Shown: positions 15,079-23,030 of the stretch, piece by piece
Layout: each line of letters opens with the position of its first letter
Position numbering within the stretch: the stretch's first letter is position 1
Assembly: GCA_937864365.1 (NCBI GenBank)
Contig: CALMJT010000023.1
Location: 1-37,406, forward strand
Direction: 5' to 3'
Source: an uncultured Alteromonadales bacterium
GTDB taxonomy: Bacteria; Pseudomonadota; Gammaproteobacteria; Pseudomonadales; Cellvibrionaceae
Length of the DNA: 37,406 nt
Made by a program: the position numbers and the translations under genes
The notes under the pieces: model-generated
The model's input: only the letters and a program-made list of their open reading frames with translations
Told to the model about the DNA's origin: nothing
Database searches by the model: none

Positions 15079-16311
15079 ATGTTAATTGCTGGTAAAAATG
15101 GAGTGGGTAAACCGGTTAATCTAAGCCCGAACAATAAACAACTTATAAACGCCTTTACAGGCTTAAAAATATGCGCAGATCGTAATGAGTCTTGGGCGGT
15201 AAACGCCATTCGTGAATTAAAATCCCTCAATAGCGGTCACTTTAAAAACAGTGTTTATGTTGATGTTAGCGTCAAAAAAGCCACCGTATTAACATTAGTT
15301 CTTCCTGGGGTTAGAGCCTCGGTTCTAAAAAAGAAAGATGGCAGTTATGTTATTTTTCAACTTAAAGTTGATAATACTTACTTGCACTTGCAAAAGACTC
15401 ACAGAAAACCAAGTATTTTTGAGGTAAAGCATAAATTAAGTGCTAGTAGTCTTTGGTCTATCGATAAAGAACCCAAGAGTGTGACTCAATTGTTGAAGGG
15501 AAAGTCCTCGCAAGTAGTAATCTCCGAGCGAAGGGATGAAATTCAAATTTCAATTGATGATGCAGTTGAAACCCTAAAATCGTCTCCGCTTGGTACCGAA
15601 ATGCAGATGAAAGTGAATGGCTTTTTTATGCATTATACGCCTGGGGATAAGTCGATTGGAGGTTTTAAGCATTGGACGCAAGCCTATAATGTGGATTCTG
15701 ATAAAAGTTTGAGGGAGTCTTCTAAAATGCTCGCTGATACTATGTTAGCTACTAGAGAGAAGGAAGGCATGTCTTGGGTATCAGAAGCAGGAGGTTCTGG
15801 GATATTGACGCAGGCTTTAAAAATTTTAGATGATCAAGGTATTTCTTTTGAAGGAACAAAGCACAGCATATTCTTCCATGGTATGACGACGAATCAGAAA
15901 ATGGCTGAAAACTACGCCTTAAAAATGAAATTTATGGTTGATCGTAAAATCAGTAGCGGAGTTAATCTGCTTAATATCAATCAATTGTTCGGTTCTGGTG
16001 CTATTGGTGGCGGTCAATTCGTCGCGGCAGTCAATCGTTATCGGCAAGACCCAGAGCACACCATTCTTAAATTGGGTGCCGATGTAGCGGAGGCTACAAC
16101 CGGTGCTCGCGGTGCCGGCGCCACCATAGCTACCAGTGCTGGGGCTTGCTTGGCTGCTTTAGGTATTAGTGTTTCTGCCCAAGGTGACTTCTCTTTCTCA
16201 CCACTGGTTATTGCTTCCATGGCGGCGGCCTCCGCGGCATATCCATTAGGTAAAAAACTCACAGAAGCTTGGGCGCCACGTTTAGCCCGTAAAATTAAGA
16301 GCAAGTTCTAA
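15079..16311 (+). CDS. Unrecognised 410-residue protein with glycine/alanine-rich hydrophobic C-terminus
   Basis: I do not recognise this protein. Residues 1-330 are mixed and basic, without a signal peptide. They include VNGFFMHYTPGDKSIGGFKHW (about 184-204, quoted only in part as its key HYTPGDKS) and FFHGMTTNQ near 273. From about 333 to 395 there is a small-residue-rich region (GARGAGATIATSAGACLAALG, then ASMAAASAAYPLG) resembling a glycine-zipper membrane hairpin, followed by a basic tail. Such a tail is known from pore-forming toxins and effectors, but also from ordinary membrane anchors. GGAG lies eight bases before the ATG. The stop overlaps the next start (TAATG), so the two products are probably made together, as in effector-immunity or toxin-antitoxin pairs. 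Confidence 0.7.
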   Translation: MLIAGKNGVGKPVNLSPNNKQLINAFTGLKICADRNESWAVNAIRELKSLNSGHFKNSVYVDVSVKKATVLTLVLPGVRASVLKKKDGSYVIFQLKVDNTYLHLQKTHRKPSIFEVKHKLSASSLWSIDKEPKSVTQLLKGKSSQVVISERRDEIQISIDDAVETLKSSPLGTEMQMKVNGFFMHYTPGDKSIGGFKHWTQAYNVDSDKSLRESSKMLADTMLATREKEGMSWVSEAGGSGILTQALKILDDQGISFEGTKHSIFFHGMTTNQKMAENYALKMKFMVDRKISSGVNLLNINQLFGSGAIGGGQFVAAVNRYRQDPEHTILKLGADVAEATTGARGAGATIATSAGACLAALGISVSAQGDFSFSPLVIASMAAASAAYPLGKKLTEAWAPRLARKIKSKF

Positions 16312-17192
16312 TGTTTTATCTTCCTTATAAATTTAAATCTCAGGATGAGCCAACTACTCCAAAAGGGCCAAATTTTTCTAGAGCGCCAGTTGTTAAAACA
16401 ATTATAGACGGAACTAAAATTAGTCTTAAGTTACCACGGCACAAAACTATTCGAGAAGTGGGTTATGTAAGCCCTAAAAGCGCAATTACTCTTTCCGAGA
16501 GCAATTTTGAGTATGTAGACAAGAAAAAATATGGCTGGAAAGTCAATAGGTTTATCTCAAGAATTTGGGATTTTAATGGTCCAAATTTTATTGGTCGAGT
16601 AGGTGACCTATCGTTGGTGGGGTTCGTGTTGACCTCATCTTCTCAAAAGAAAGAAACTTCTAATTTTCATCCTAATTTTTTTGAAAGTGTAATCTCAAAT
16701 TATTTACTTGATTTCTATTGCAAGCATGAAGATAGGTATGAGTTAGATGAGCCTTATCGATGGATGTATCAGGCTCCTGTTAATTGGGTTGCTATTGATG
16801 TCGGAGATAATTTACAGGCTGCTAAGTTTGATGTCTTTAATCAGCATGATTCAACTACCGGGGAGATGGAGACTTTCGTTTTTATTCCTGTATCTGATAA
16901 TCATGCAATAGTCTATATTCTGAAGTCGATTAGAAAGACTAATTTTCGAAATGATATCCCTATTGATGAATGGATTAACCCCCAACCATTTATTGAACTC
17001 CGCGAACAAATAATTAGCAGTATTACAATCGAGTTATCTGAAGACGCAAAAAAACAACGTGAACTCGCTTTGCGAGGTGTTGCGAACCCAAAATTAAGCG
17101 AAACTTTCGCGCCGATCGATTGGCCCAAAGATGGTGTCTTGAAAGAAAAATTCGACATTGAAAATGATGACGGTTGGGGCGAATACTCGTAA
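16311..17192 (+). CDS. Unrecognised 293-residue protein, coupled partner of the preceding gene
   Basis: I do not recognise this protein. It is soluble, with no signal peptide or membrane helix, and rich in aromatic residues. The centre (RWMYQAPVNWVAIDVG, about residues 149-164) and a following strand-rich stretch (METFVFIPVSDNHAIVYIL) suggest a compact alpha/beta domain. The C-terminal third is helical and charged (LREQIISSITIELSEDAKKQRELALRG in part), ending in an acidic tail DIENDDGWGEYS. Its ATG shares one base with the stop of the 410-residue gene, so translation is coupled. By position it could be the immunity or partner protein. No family evidence supports that directly. Confidence 0.7.
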   Translation: MFYLPYKFKSQDEPTTPKGPNFSRAPVVKTIIDGTKISLKLPRHKTIREVGYVSPKSAITLSESNFEYVDKKKYGWKVNRFISRIWDFNGPNFIGRVGDLSLVGFVLTSSSQKKETSNFHPNFFESVISNYLLDFYCKHEDRYELDEPYRWMYQAPVNWVAIDVGDNLQAAKFDVFNQHDSTTGEMETFVFIPVSDNHAIVYILKSIRKTNFRNDIPIDEWINPQPFIELREQIISSITIELSEDAKKQRELALRGVANPKLSETFAPIDWPKDGVLKEKFDIENDDGWGEYS

Positions 17193-17423
17193 TTTAGCTT
17201 TTTAATAGCCTTCTTATTTTAAGGCTACGATTAATAAGTAAAATTAAGATTTCGTTTTAATTTTTGTTCTGTAGATTTTATCATCTGCCCCATATTAGGG
17301 TTATTTTTGTCCTAAATATTGGCGTAATAAGAATCGGTTGTGTAAAAACAGACTAGAAGTTAATTGCTGGAACTATTTGAATAAAAATAAAGGATTTAAA
17401 AAAAGAAGAGAGTATTGAGAAAG
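17193..17423. other. 231-base gap between the accessory block and tRNA-Met
   Basis: The stretch is AT-rich. GCC TTC TTA TTT TAA GGC (around 17208-17225) could form a small stem as a weak terminator for the preceding pair. I see no integrase gene and no duplicated tRNA end. Confidence 0.35.
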
Positions 17424-17500
<77 letters not shown>

Positions 17501-17578
17501 ACTGTTCTCTGCCCAAATTTGTTTTAAAACCAAGAGTGGTTTCAAAAGGCCCTTTTGGTGAGGGCGCGAATTATTACC

Positions 17579-17617
17579 AACCCGAGCTTGTCTGTCAAGG
17601 CGAAAGCCCGGGTTTTT
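17579..17617 (+). terminator. Intrinsic terminator-like hairpin near the ychF 3' end
   Basis: AACCCGAGCTT (17579-17589) pairs with AAGCCCGGGTT (17604-17614) with one mismatch, and T residues continue to 17617 on the plus strand. On the minus strand, the direction of ychF and tRNA-Met, the T-run is poor. It may stop plus-strand transcription entering the core block. Confidence 0.5.
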
Positions 17618-17626
17618 GTATTCGTT

Positions 17627-18718
17627 TTAGACGTTAAAGCGGAAGTGAATGACGTCGCCGTCTTTGACGATGTATTCCTTGCCTTCTAAACGCCATTTAC
17701 CGGCTTCTTTAGCGCCGTTTTCACCTTTGTACGCAACAAAATCGTTGTATGAGACGATTTCTGCACGAATAAAGCCTTTTTCAAAGTCGGTATGGATTTT
17801 ACCGGCGGCTTGGGGTGCTGTGGCGCCTACAGGAATTGTCCAAGCGCGAACTTCTTTAACTCCGGCGGTAAAGTAGGTGTGTAGGCCAAGCAGTTCGTAG
17901 CCGGCGCGAATCACTCGGTTTAGGCCGGGTTCTTCCATGCCTAGGTCGGCTAAGAAGTCTTGCTTTTCTTCGTCGTCAAGTTCGGCGATTTCGGCTTCAA
18001 GCTTGTTACAAATGGCAACCACAACGGCGTTTTCGGCCTCAGCAATGGTGCGTACCTTGTCGAGCAGTGGATTGTCTTCAAAGCCGCTTTCATCAACGTT
18101 GGCGATGTACATGGTGGGTTTAAGCGTGAGCAGGCTCAATGGTTTTAACAGGGCTAATTCTTCGGCGGTTAGCTCGAACGAACGCAATGGCAATGCTTGG
18201 TTTAGGTGTGGCAGAATTTTTTCGCACACGTCTTTCATTGCTTTGGCGTTTTTGTCTTGGCCTTTGGCAAGTTTGGTGTAGCGAGTGATGGCTTTTTCAA
18301 CGCTGTCGAGGTCGGCGAGTGCCAATTCGGTGTTGATCACTTCGATATCGGATTCTGGATTCACTTTACCGTCAACGTGAATCACGTTGGAATCATCAAA
18401 GCAGCGCACCACGTGCGCAATGGCGTCGGTTTCGCGAATGTTGGCCAAAAACTGGTTGCCCAAGCCTTCACCTTTAGAAGCACCTGCCACAAGACCGGCG
18501 ATGTCTACGAATTCCATGGTGGTTGGAATGATGCGCTCAGGTTTTACGATTTCTGCCAGCTTGTCTTGGCGCGGGTCTGGCACCGGTACAACGCCAGAGT
18601 TAGGCTCGATGGTGCAGAATGGGAAGTTTTCTGCGTCGATACCCGCTTGGGTCAGTGCATTGAAAAGGGTTGATTTACCGACGTTAGGCAAACCCACGAT
18701 GCCGCATTTAAAACCCAT
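17627..18718 (-). CDS. ychF: Ribosome-binding ATPase YchF
   Basis: The 363-residue product is a full-length Obg-related P-loop protein. Walker [10 protein letters not shown] sits at residues 9-17, the switch region at [19 protein letters not shown] near 70-88, and the nucleotide-specificity motif reads CNKLEAE. The NxxE in place of the NKxD of true GTPases is the hallmark of YchF and explains its preference for ATP. A C-terminal TGS domain follows (about 280-363). YchF binds the ribosome and is linked to stress and oxidative responses. AGGAC lies about 10 bases before the ATG. It is placed just downstream of pth, as in Pseudomonas. Confidence 0.96.
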   Translation of the reverse strand: MGFKCGIVGLPNVGKSTLFNALTQAGIDAENFPFCTIEPNSGVVPVPDPRQDKLAEIVKPERIIPTTMEFVDIAGLVAGASKGEGLGNQFLANIRETDAIAHVVRCFDDSNVIHVDGKVNPESDIEVINTELALADLDSVEKAITRYTKLAKGQDKNAKAMKDVCEKILPHLNQALPLRSFELTAEELALLKPLSLLTLKPTMYIANVDESGFEDNPLLDKVRTIAEAENAVVVAICNKLEAEIAELDDEEKQDFLADLGMEEPGLNRVIRAGYELLGLHTYFTAGVKEVRAWTIPVGATAPQAAGKIHTDFEKGFIRAEIVSYNDFVAYKGENGAKEAGKWRLEGKEYIVKDGDVIHFRFNV

Positions 18719-18871
18719 GGTTAATTCGTCCTGTAAGTTGTTCTGTAATGGGCTGAAGCAAGGTAATTACGCGACTTGGCGCGATTGTGCTTCAGCTTGA
18801 TCAAAAGGCGGGCATTTTACACCACTGGAGTGGCTTGCATAGTCGCAAGTTTGTTTATGCGTCTTAGCTTT

Positions 18872-19456
18872 TTAGGTTGCGCTGTGCAATTCCTGCATGG
18901 CAAGGCTCCATTTGCCTTCCATCAGCATGGGTAAAACCTTGCTGGCTTGGTAGCTGGCTTCGTTGATTTGATCAAACTCGGCCGCCGGGGCTTTTTTCAA
19001 AACGTATCCCGAAACAAGCTTAGCGTTGCCGGGATGGCCAATGCCAATGCGCAGGCGCGCGAAATCTTTGTTGTTACCTAGGGCTGCGATGGTATCGCGT
19101 AGGCCGTTGTGTCCACCGTGACCACCGCCTAATTTTAAGCGTGCTACTCCGGGCACCATGTCGAGTTCGTCGTGTGCAACCAGTATGTTTTCGGCGTTTA
19201 TCTTAAAAAAGTTTGCAAGCGTTGCTATTGCTTTGCCGCTGCGGTTCATAAAGGTGGTGGGAATCAGTAATTTAATATCACGGTTGTTGATGATGCCTTG
19301 GCCGTAAAATCCAAAATATTTTGCGTCGAGCTTTAGGGGAATGTTGTATTGCTCGGCAATCAGACGCACAAAGTCTTCACCGGCGTTATGACGGGTGTTT
19401 TGATATTCGGGGCCTGGGTTACCCAGTCCAACTAAAATTTTAACGGGGTTATCCAT
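18872..19456 (-). CDS. pth: Peptidyl-tRNA hydrolase
   Basis: The 194-residue protein is a standard bacterial Pth, which cleaves peptidyl-tRNA released from stalled ribosomes and recycles the tRNA. Active-site blocks are intact: [17 protein letters not shown] with the catalytic His at 23, FMNRSG near 69, AHDELD near 94 carrying the catalytic Asp, and [11 protein letters not shown] near 110. Length is as usual. It lies between rplY and ychF on the same strand, the order conserved in pseudomonads, and a 153-base gap separates it from ychF. Confidence 0.96.
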   Translation of the reverse strand: MDNPVKILVGLGNPGPEYQNTRHNAGEDFVRLIAEQYNIPLKLDAKYFGFYGQGIINNRDIKLLIPTTFMNRSGKAIATLANFFKINAENILVAHDELDMVPGVARLKLGGGHGGHNGLRDTIAALGNNKDFARLRIGIGHPGNAKLVSGYVLKKAPAAEFDQINEASYQASKVLPMLMEGKWSLAMQELHSAT

Positions 19457-19517
19457 GGGTTAAGGCTGTTTTGGCGATGTTAAATTAAGACGGGATTTAG
19501 ATAAGAAGGGTACGCAA

Positions 19518-19542
19518 TTGCAGCCGGCAGGGCCAGCTGCAA
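19518..19542. terminator. Hairpin between rplY and pth, possible attenuator
   Basis: TTGCAGC (19518-19524) pairs with GCTGCAA (19536-19542), and the stem can be extended inward by GGC/GCC across one mismatch. No strong T-run follows on the minus strand. It could partly terminate or process the message between L25 and Pth. Confidence 0.4.
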
Positions 19543-19551
19543 ATCGACAGA

Positions 19552-20166
19552 TTACTCAGCAGATTCTTCTTCTGTTGAGCTACCACCACGAGTTTTAGAG
19601 ATGGTAACGATCGCAAGATCGTGATCAGCATTGGTCAAGTCAACTGAAGTAACACCTTCTGGAAGGGTGATTTCAGAGATGTGTAAGCTATGACCCACTT
19701 CAAGAGCGGCAACGTCAACTTCGATGAACTCTGGAAGATCTTTAGGTAGACACATAATGTCTAACTCGGTGATATTGTGAGTTACAACGCCGCCTTGAGT
19801 TTTAACACCTACGCTGGTTGCTTCATTGATGAAGTGTAACGGCACTTTGGTGTGCAGTTTTTGATCGCTAGAAACGCGTAAGAAATCTGCGTGTGTAACG
19901 AATGGTTTTGCTGGGTGACGTTGTAAATCTTTAAGAATTACAGACTCGGTTTCAGAACCAATATTTAGAGTAATGATATGCGAGTAAAACGCTTCATTTT
20001 CTAATTGTTTAACAAGCTCTTTGTGCTCGACGGTAACTTGAAGTGGTTCTTTTTTGCCACCATAAACGATAGCTGGAACTAAACCTTGTTCACGACGCAG
20101 GCGGCGGCTCGCACCTTTCCCTGACACTTCGCGAACTACAGCGCTAAGTACGAAATTTTCAGACAT
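19552..20166 (-). CDS. rplY: 50S ribosomal protein L25, long (Ctc/TL5) form
   Basis: The 204-residue protein has an N-terminal 5S-rRNA-binding L25 domain (residues 1-95, with the GKGASRRLRREQGLVPAIVYG block in part) and a C-terminal TL5 beta domain, then an acidic tail EEESAE. E. coli L25 has only the first domain. The long form is normal for pseudomonads and relatives. AGGA lies 11 bases before the ATG. It lies between prs and pth in a conserved translation-related run. Confidence 0.95.
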   Translation of the reverse strand: MSENFVLSAVVREVSGKGASRRLRREQGLVPAIVYGGKKEPLQVTVEHKELVKQLENEAFYSHIITLNIGSETESVILKDLQRHPAKPFVTHADFLRVSSDQKLHTKVPLHFINEATSVGVKTQGGVVTHNITELDIMCLPKDLPEFIEVDVAALEVGHSLHISEITLPEGVTSVDLTNADHDLAIVTISKTRGGSSTEEESAE

Positions 20167-20300
20167 TGCTGAGTCCTCATTAAATTATTCTTCAAGCTCT
20201 TGCGACCAGATGCTTGAGGAGGTTTTGGTAATTTGGGTCTAATCGATGTTGATTTGGCCCAGGTAAATAAGCGCAATAGTAAAGCTGTGTTCGATCGAAC

Positions 20301-21242
20301 TCAGCGAAACATGGCGCTTAGAGATTCTTCATTACAAATACGACGCATACATTCCGCAAGCATTGGCGCTAAAGACAGCTGACGAATGCGATCGCAGTTT
20401 TTGGCTGCGCCCATCAAAGGAATGGAGTCGGTAACAACCAACTCATCAAGCTCGGATTCGTTGATGTTTTTAATGGCGTTGCCTGAAAGCACAGCGTGTG
20501 TACAGTAGGCGACCACTTTTTCGGCGCCGAAGCTTTTTAATGCTTTGGCTGCGCCGCATAGGGTTCCGGCGGTATCCACCATATCATCAACTAGGATGCA
20601 GGTCCGGCCAGAAACATCACCAATAAGGTTCATAACTTCTGAAACGTTGGCGCGCGGGCGGCGTTTATCGATGATGGCGAGGTCAATGTCAAGTTGTTTT
20701 GCAACTGCACGGGCGCGAACAACACCACCGATATCCGGTGAAACAACAATCAGATCTTTGAAATCACAACGTTCGATGTCGGCCAACAGCACGGGTGAGC
20801 CGTAAACGTTATCCACAGGTACCGCGAAGAAACCTTGAATCTGCTCTGAGTGAAGGTCTACGGTTAATACGCGATCAACACCGACAGCAACCATCATATC
20901 GGCAACGACTTTGGCTGAAATGGGTACACGGGCAGAGCGAACACGACGATCTTGGCGAGCGTAACCGAAGTAGGGAACCACCGCAGTGATTCGGCCTGCA
21001 GAGGCGCGACCGAGTGCATCTACCATGAAGATCAATTCCATTAAATTGTCGTTGGTAGGTGCGCAGGTTGGCTGAATGATGAATACGTCGCGTCCGCGCA
21101 CGTTGTCATTAAGTTCAACGGTGATTTCGCCATCGGAGAATTTACCTACGCTGGCTTTGCCAAGAGGAATTCCGAGTTTGTCCGCGATTGCCTGGGCTAA
21201 GGCAGGGTTAGCATTGCCCGAAAATAACATCAAATCAGCCAC
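20301..21242 (-). CDS. prs: Ribose-phosphate pyrophosphokinase (PRPP synthetase)
   Basis: This enzyme makes PRPP from ribose-5-phosphate and ATP for nucleotide, histidine and tryptophan synthesis. Visible blocks include [18 protein letters not shown], the flexible-loop RQDRR, the ribose-5-phosphate loop [10 protein letters not shown] and the regulatory-interface PISAK. The open frame reaches back to 21335, but the extra 31 residues are unlike Prs N-termini. I chose the GTG at 21242, which gives 313 residues, the family's usual length, and is preceded by AGGACC at a suitable distance. It is probably in the ispE-tRNA-Gln transcript. Confidence in function is very high; in the start, high. Confidence 0.95.
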   Translation of the reverse strand: MADLMLFSGNANPALAQAIADKLGIPLGKASVGKFSDGEITVELNDNVRGRDVFIIQPTCAPTNDNLMELIFMVDALGRASAGRITAVVPYFGYARQDRRVRSARVPISAKVVADMMVAVGVDRVLTVDLHSEQIQGFFAVPVDNVYGSPVLLADIERCDFKDLIVVSPDIGGVVRARAVAKQLDIDLAIIDKRRPRANVSEVMNLIGDVSGRTCILVDDMVDTAGTLCGAAKALKSFGAEKVVAYCTHAVLSGNAIKNINESELDELVVTDSIPLMGAAKNCDRIRQLSLAPMLAECMRRICNEESLSAMFR

Positions 21243-21443
21243 AATATTTGGTCCTGTGTGGTTAGTTTGTGTGTTGGGATTAAGACCGGGATGATCCAGG
21301 CCGCGCTTTTTATCTAATTGTAAACCGTTATGCAATTAAAAATTCTGCGTCTGGATAAAATAAATGAATTCTTTAATGAGTTACTAAGAATAGGCGCTGT
21401 TGCGAGAATGGGGCACTTATATGCTCAAATTCATACGAAATAA

Positions 21444-21518
21444 TGGCTGGGGTGGAAGGATTCGAACCTTCGCATGACGGGATCAAAACCCGCTGCCTTA
21501 CCGCTTGGCTACACCCCA
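21444..21518 (-). tRNA. tRNA-Gln (TTG)
   Basis: On the minus strand a 75-base cloverleaf begins TGGGGTGTAGCC and ends CACCCCAGCCA, with CCA encoded. The anticodon loop reads TTTTGAT with anticodon TTG, and the T loop is GGTTCGAATCC. The U1 start and the sequence are typical of proteobacterial tRNA-Gln. It begins only five bases after the ispE stop, so it must be processed from the ispE transcript. This order, ispE-tRNA-Gln-prs, is shared with Pseudomonas. Confidence 0.95.
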
Positions 21519-21523
21519 GTAGC

Positions 21524-22372
21524 TTATGCTCTATTGAGCATCTCAACCGTTGTGGAGTTATTCACTCCCTCTGCCACAAAACCATTAATATGGCTTGGCT
21601 TTTGGTCGATTATGGTTCTTGCAGTTTCTTGGCTGTTAACGCCTAAAAAAACACAAGAGCCTGTGCCTGTCATGCGAGCATCACCGAATTGACTCAGCCA
21701 AGTAAGAGCTTCTTTCACTTCTGGATAAAGCTCAATCACTAGGGCTTGGCAGTCGTTTTTGGTGCCTCGCTCTGAAGAGGCCGCTACTTTAATGATGGGC
21801 GTGTCTCTTGTCAAACGTTTATGTGAAAAAATTTTCGCGGTGGATACATGACAATCAGGCGCTAAGACAATGAACCATTTTTTAGGCAAATCAACGGGTT
21901 GCAAAATTTCACCAACCCCCTCGGCAAATGCGCTGCGGCCGCGAATAAACACGGGAATGTCTGCGCCTAGAGTTCTTCCCAAGTCGGCGAGCTCGTCTAT
22001 ATCGAGTTGTAGGTTCCACAGTTTGTTAAGGGCAAGAAAAGTGGTTGCTGCATCAGAACTGCCACCACCAATACCGCCGCCAAATGGAAGTCGTTTCTCT
22101 AAATAAATTGAAATGCCAAGATCGTTGGTTTTATTGGTATGGTTCAACAACATTGTTGCCGCCCGAACCACTAAATTATCGTCACCGGCTAATTCTGGGT
22201 GAGAACAGGTGAAATGGATGTGTTCATCGTTGGTTACAGTAAACGTCAGTTCATCACCAAAATCCAACAACTGAAACAACGTTTGTAAGTTGTGATAGCC
22301 GTCGTCACGGCGACCATTAATGTGTAAAAACAAGTTGAGTTTGGCCGGGGCTGGCAAGGTGATTGTGGTCAT
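21524..22372 (-). CDS. ispE: 4-diphosphocytidyl-2-C-methyl-D-erythritol kinase
   Basis: The 282-residue GHMP-family kinase carries out the fourth step of the MEP isoprenoid pathway, phosphorylating CDP-methylerythritol. Diagnostic blocks are PAPAKLNLFLHI at the N-terminus, the ATP-binding PFGGGIGGGSSDAAT near residues 89-103 and the C-terminal GTGSCVFLG. I place the start at the ATG at 22372. A TTG five codons upstream is also open, but the family begins just before PAPAKLN. It follows lolB by 55 bases and is followed directly by tRNA-Gln. Confidence 0.95.
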   Translation of the reverse strand: MTTITLPAPAKLNLFLHINGRRDDGYHNLQTLFQLLDFGDELTFTVTNDEHIHFTCSHPELAGDDNLVVRAATMLLNHTNKTNDLGISIYLEKRLPFGGGIGGGSSDAATTFLALNKLWNLQLDIDELADLGRTLGADIPVFIRGRSAFAEGVGEILQPVDLPKKWFIVLAPDCHVSTAKIFSHKRLTRDTPIIKVAASSERGTKNDCQALVIELYPEVKEALTWLSQFGDARMTGTGSCVFLGVNSQETARTIIDQKPSHINGFVAEGVNNSTTVEMLNRA

Positions 22373-22427
22373 GATTGTGTTAAGCAAGAAAAGCGTTACG
22401 AGGCGCTGAGTTCGTTAATTGAAAGTA

Positions 22428-23030
22428 TTAACCGGCAGTATTAAACGACCAATCGCGAATAATCAAAGTAAGTTTTAGGGAATTGAAGCTTGCGGTGAGC
22501 TTGGAGGGCAAGCGCCAGTGCTCAAAATCTTCGTATTTGTCGTAGATGATTAGCCAACCGTCTTGTGACAGAGAATCTATGCTGCCTTCTGCCGAGTAAG
22601 AAACAGCATCGATAGCTCTATTGGGTGAAGGTACACCTTTTACCCAGTATTGAAAGTGCTCAACGGGTAAATCCCAGCCGAGCTGTTCAGACAAGAGTGA
22701 TCTTGCTGAGCTACTGGTATAGGTTTCGCCTTTGATGCTAACCGACACCAGTTTAGGTTCGCCGATGATTTCAACGTTGCCTTGGCCGAGCGGGCCGACC
22801 AAATTAATGTGATATTGGTTGGCTGCTTGCTGTTGCCATTTAACGCTGGTGCTAGCGCTGTCTTGACTGGTTTTAACACCCAGCTTACCGCGAATTTCCC
22901 ACTGTTGCAGATTCTCTAACTGTTCTGGTAGCGGTTGCGCAGACGTTTGTTTGGACGACAAACTCTCGCAACCCACTAACGTTACCAACAGAGCCGATAA
23001 AACTGCCGTGCGCCAGCGGTTCATCAGCAT
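22428..23030 (-). CDS. lolB: Outer-membrane lipoprotein receptor LolB
   Basis: The 200-residue lipoprotein has a signal peptide with lipobox LVGC (modified Cys at 21), followed by the LolB fold (QWEIRGKLGVKT, WQQQAANQYHINLVGPLGQG). LolB sits in the outer membrane and accepts lipoproteins from the periplasmic carrier LolA. The ATG overlaps the stop of the TPR gene (TAATG), giving translational coupling. A second ATG two codons in is an alternative start. The order TPR-lolB-ispE matches Pseudomonas. Confidence 0.93.
   Translation of the reverse strand: MLMNRWRTAVLSALLVTLVGCESLSSKQTSAQPLPEQLENLQQWEIRGKLGVKTSQDSASTSVKWQQQAANQYHINLVGPLGQGNVEIIGEPKLVSVSIKGETYTSSSARSLLSEQLGWDLPVEHFQYWVKGVPSPNRAIDAVSYSAEGSIDSLSQDGWLIIYDKYEDFEHWRLPSKLTASFNSLKLTLIIRDWSFNTAG

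Noticed and set aside
18206-18673. 155-codon open frame on the plus strand opposite ychF
   Set aside because: It lies wholly antisense to the well-recognised ychF, has no family resemblance or ribosome site, and is best explained by codon bias of ychF.
21243-21335. 31-residue N-terminal extension of Prs
   Set aside because: The family begins at the DLMLFSGN block, and a GTG with AGGACC in front lies exactly there, so the extension is probably untranslated.
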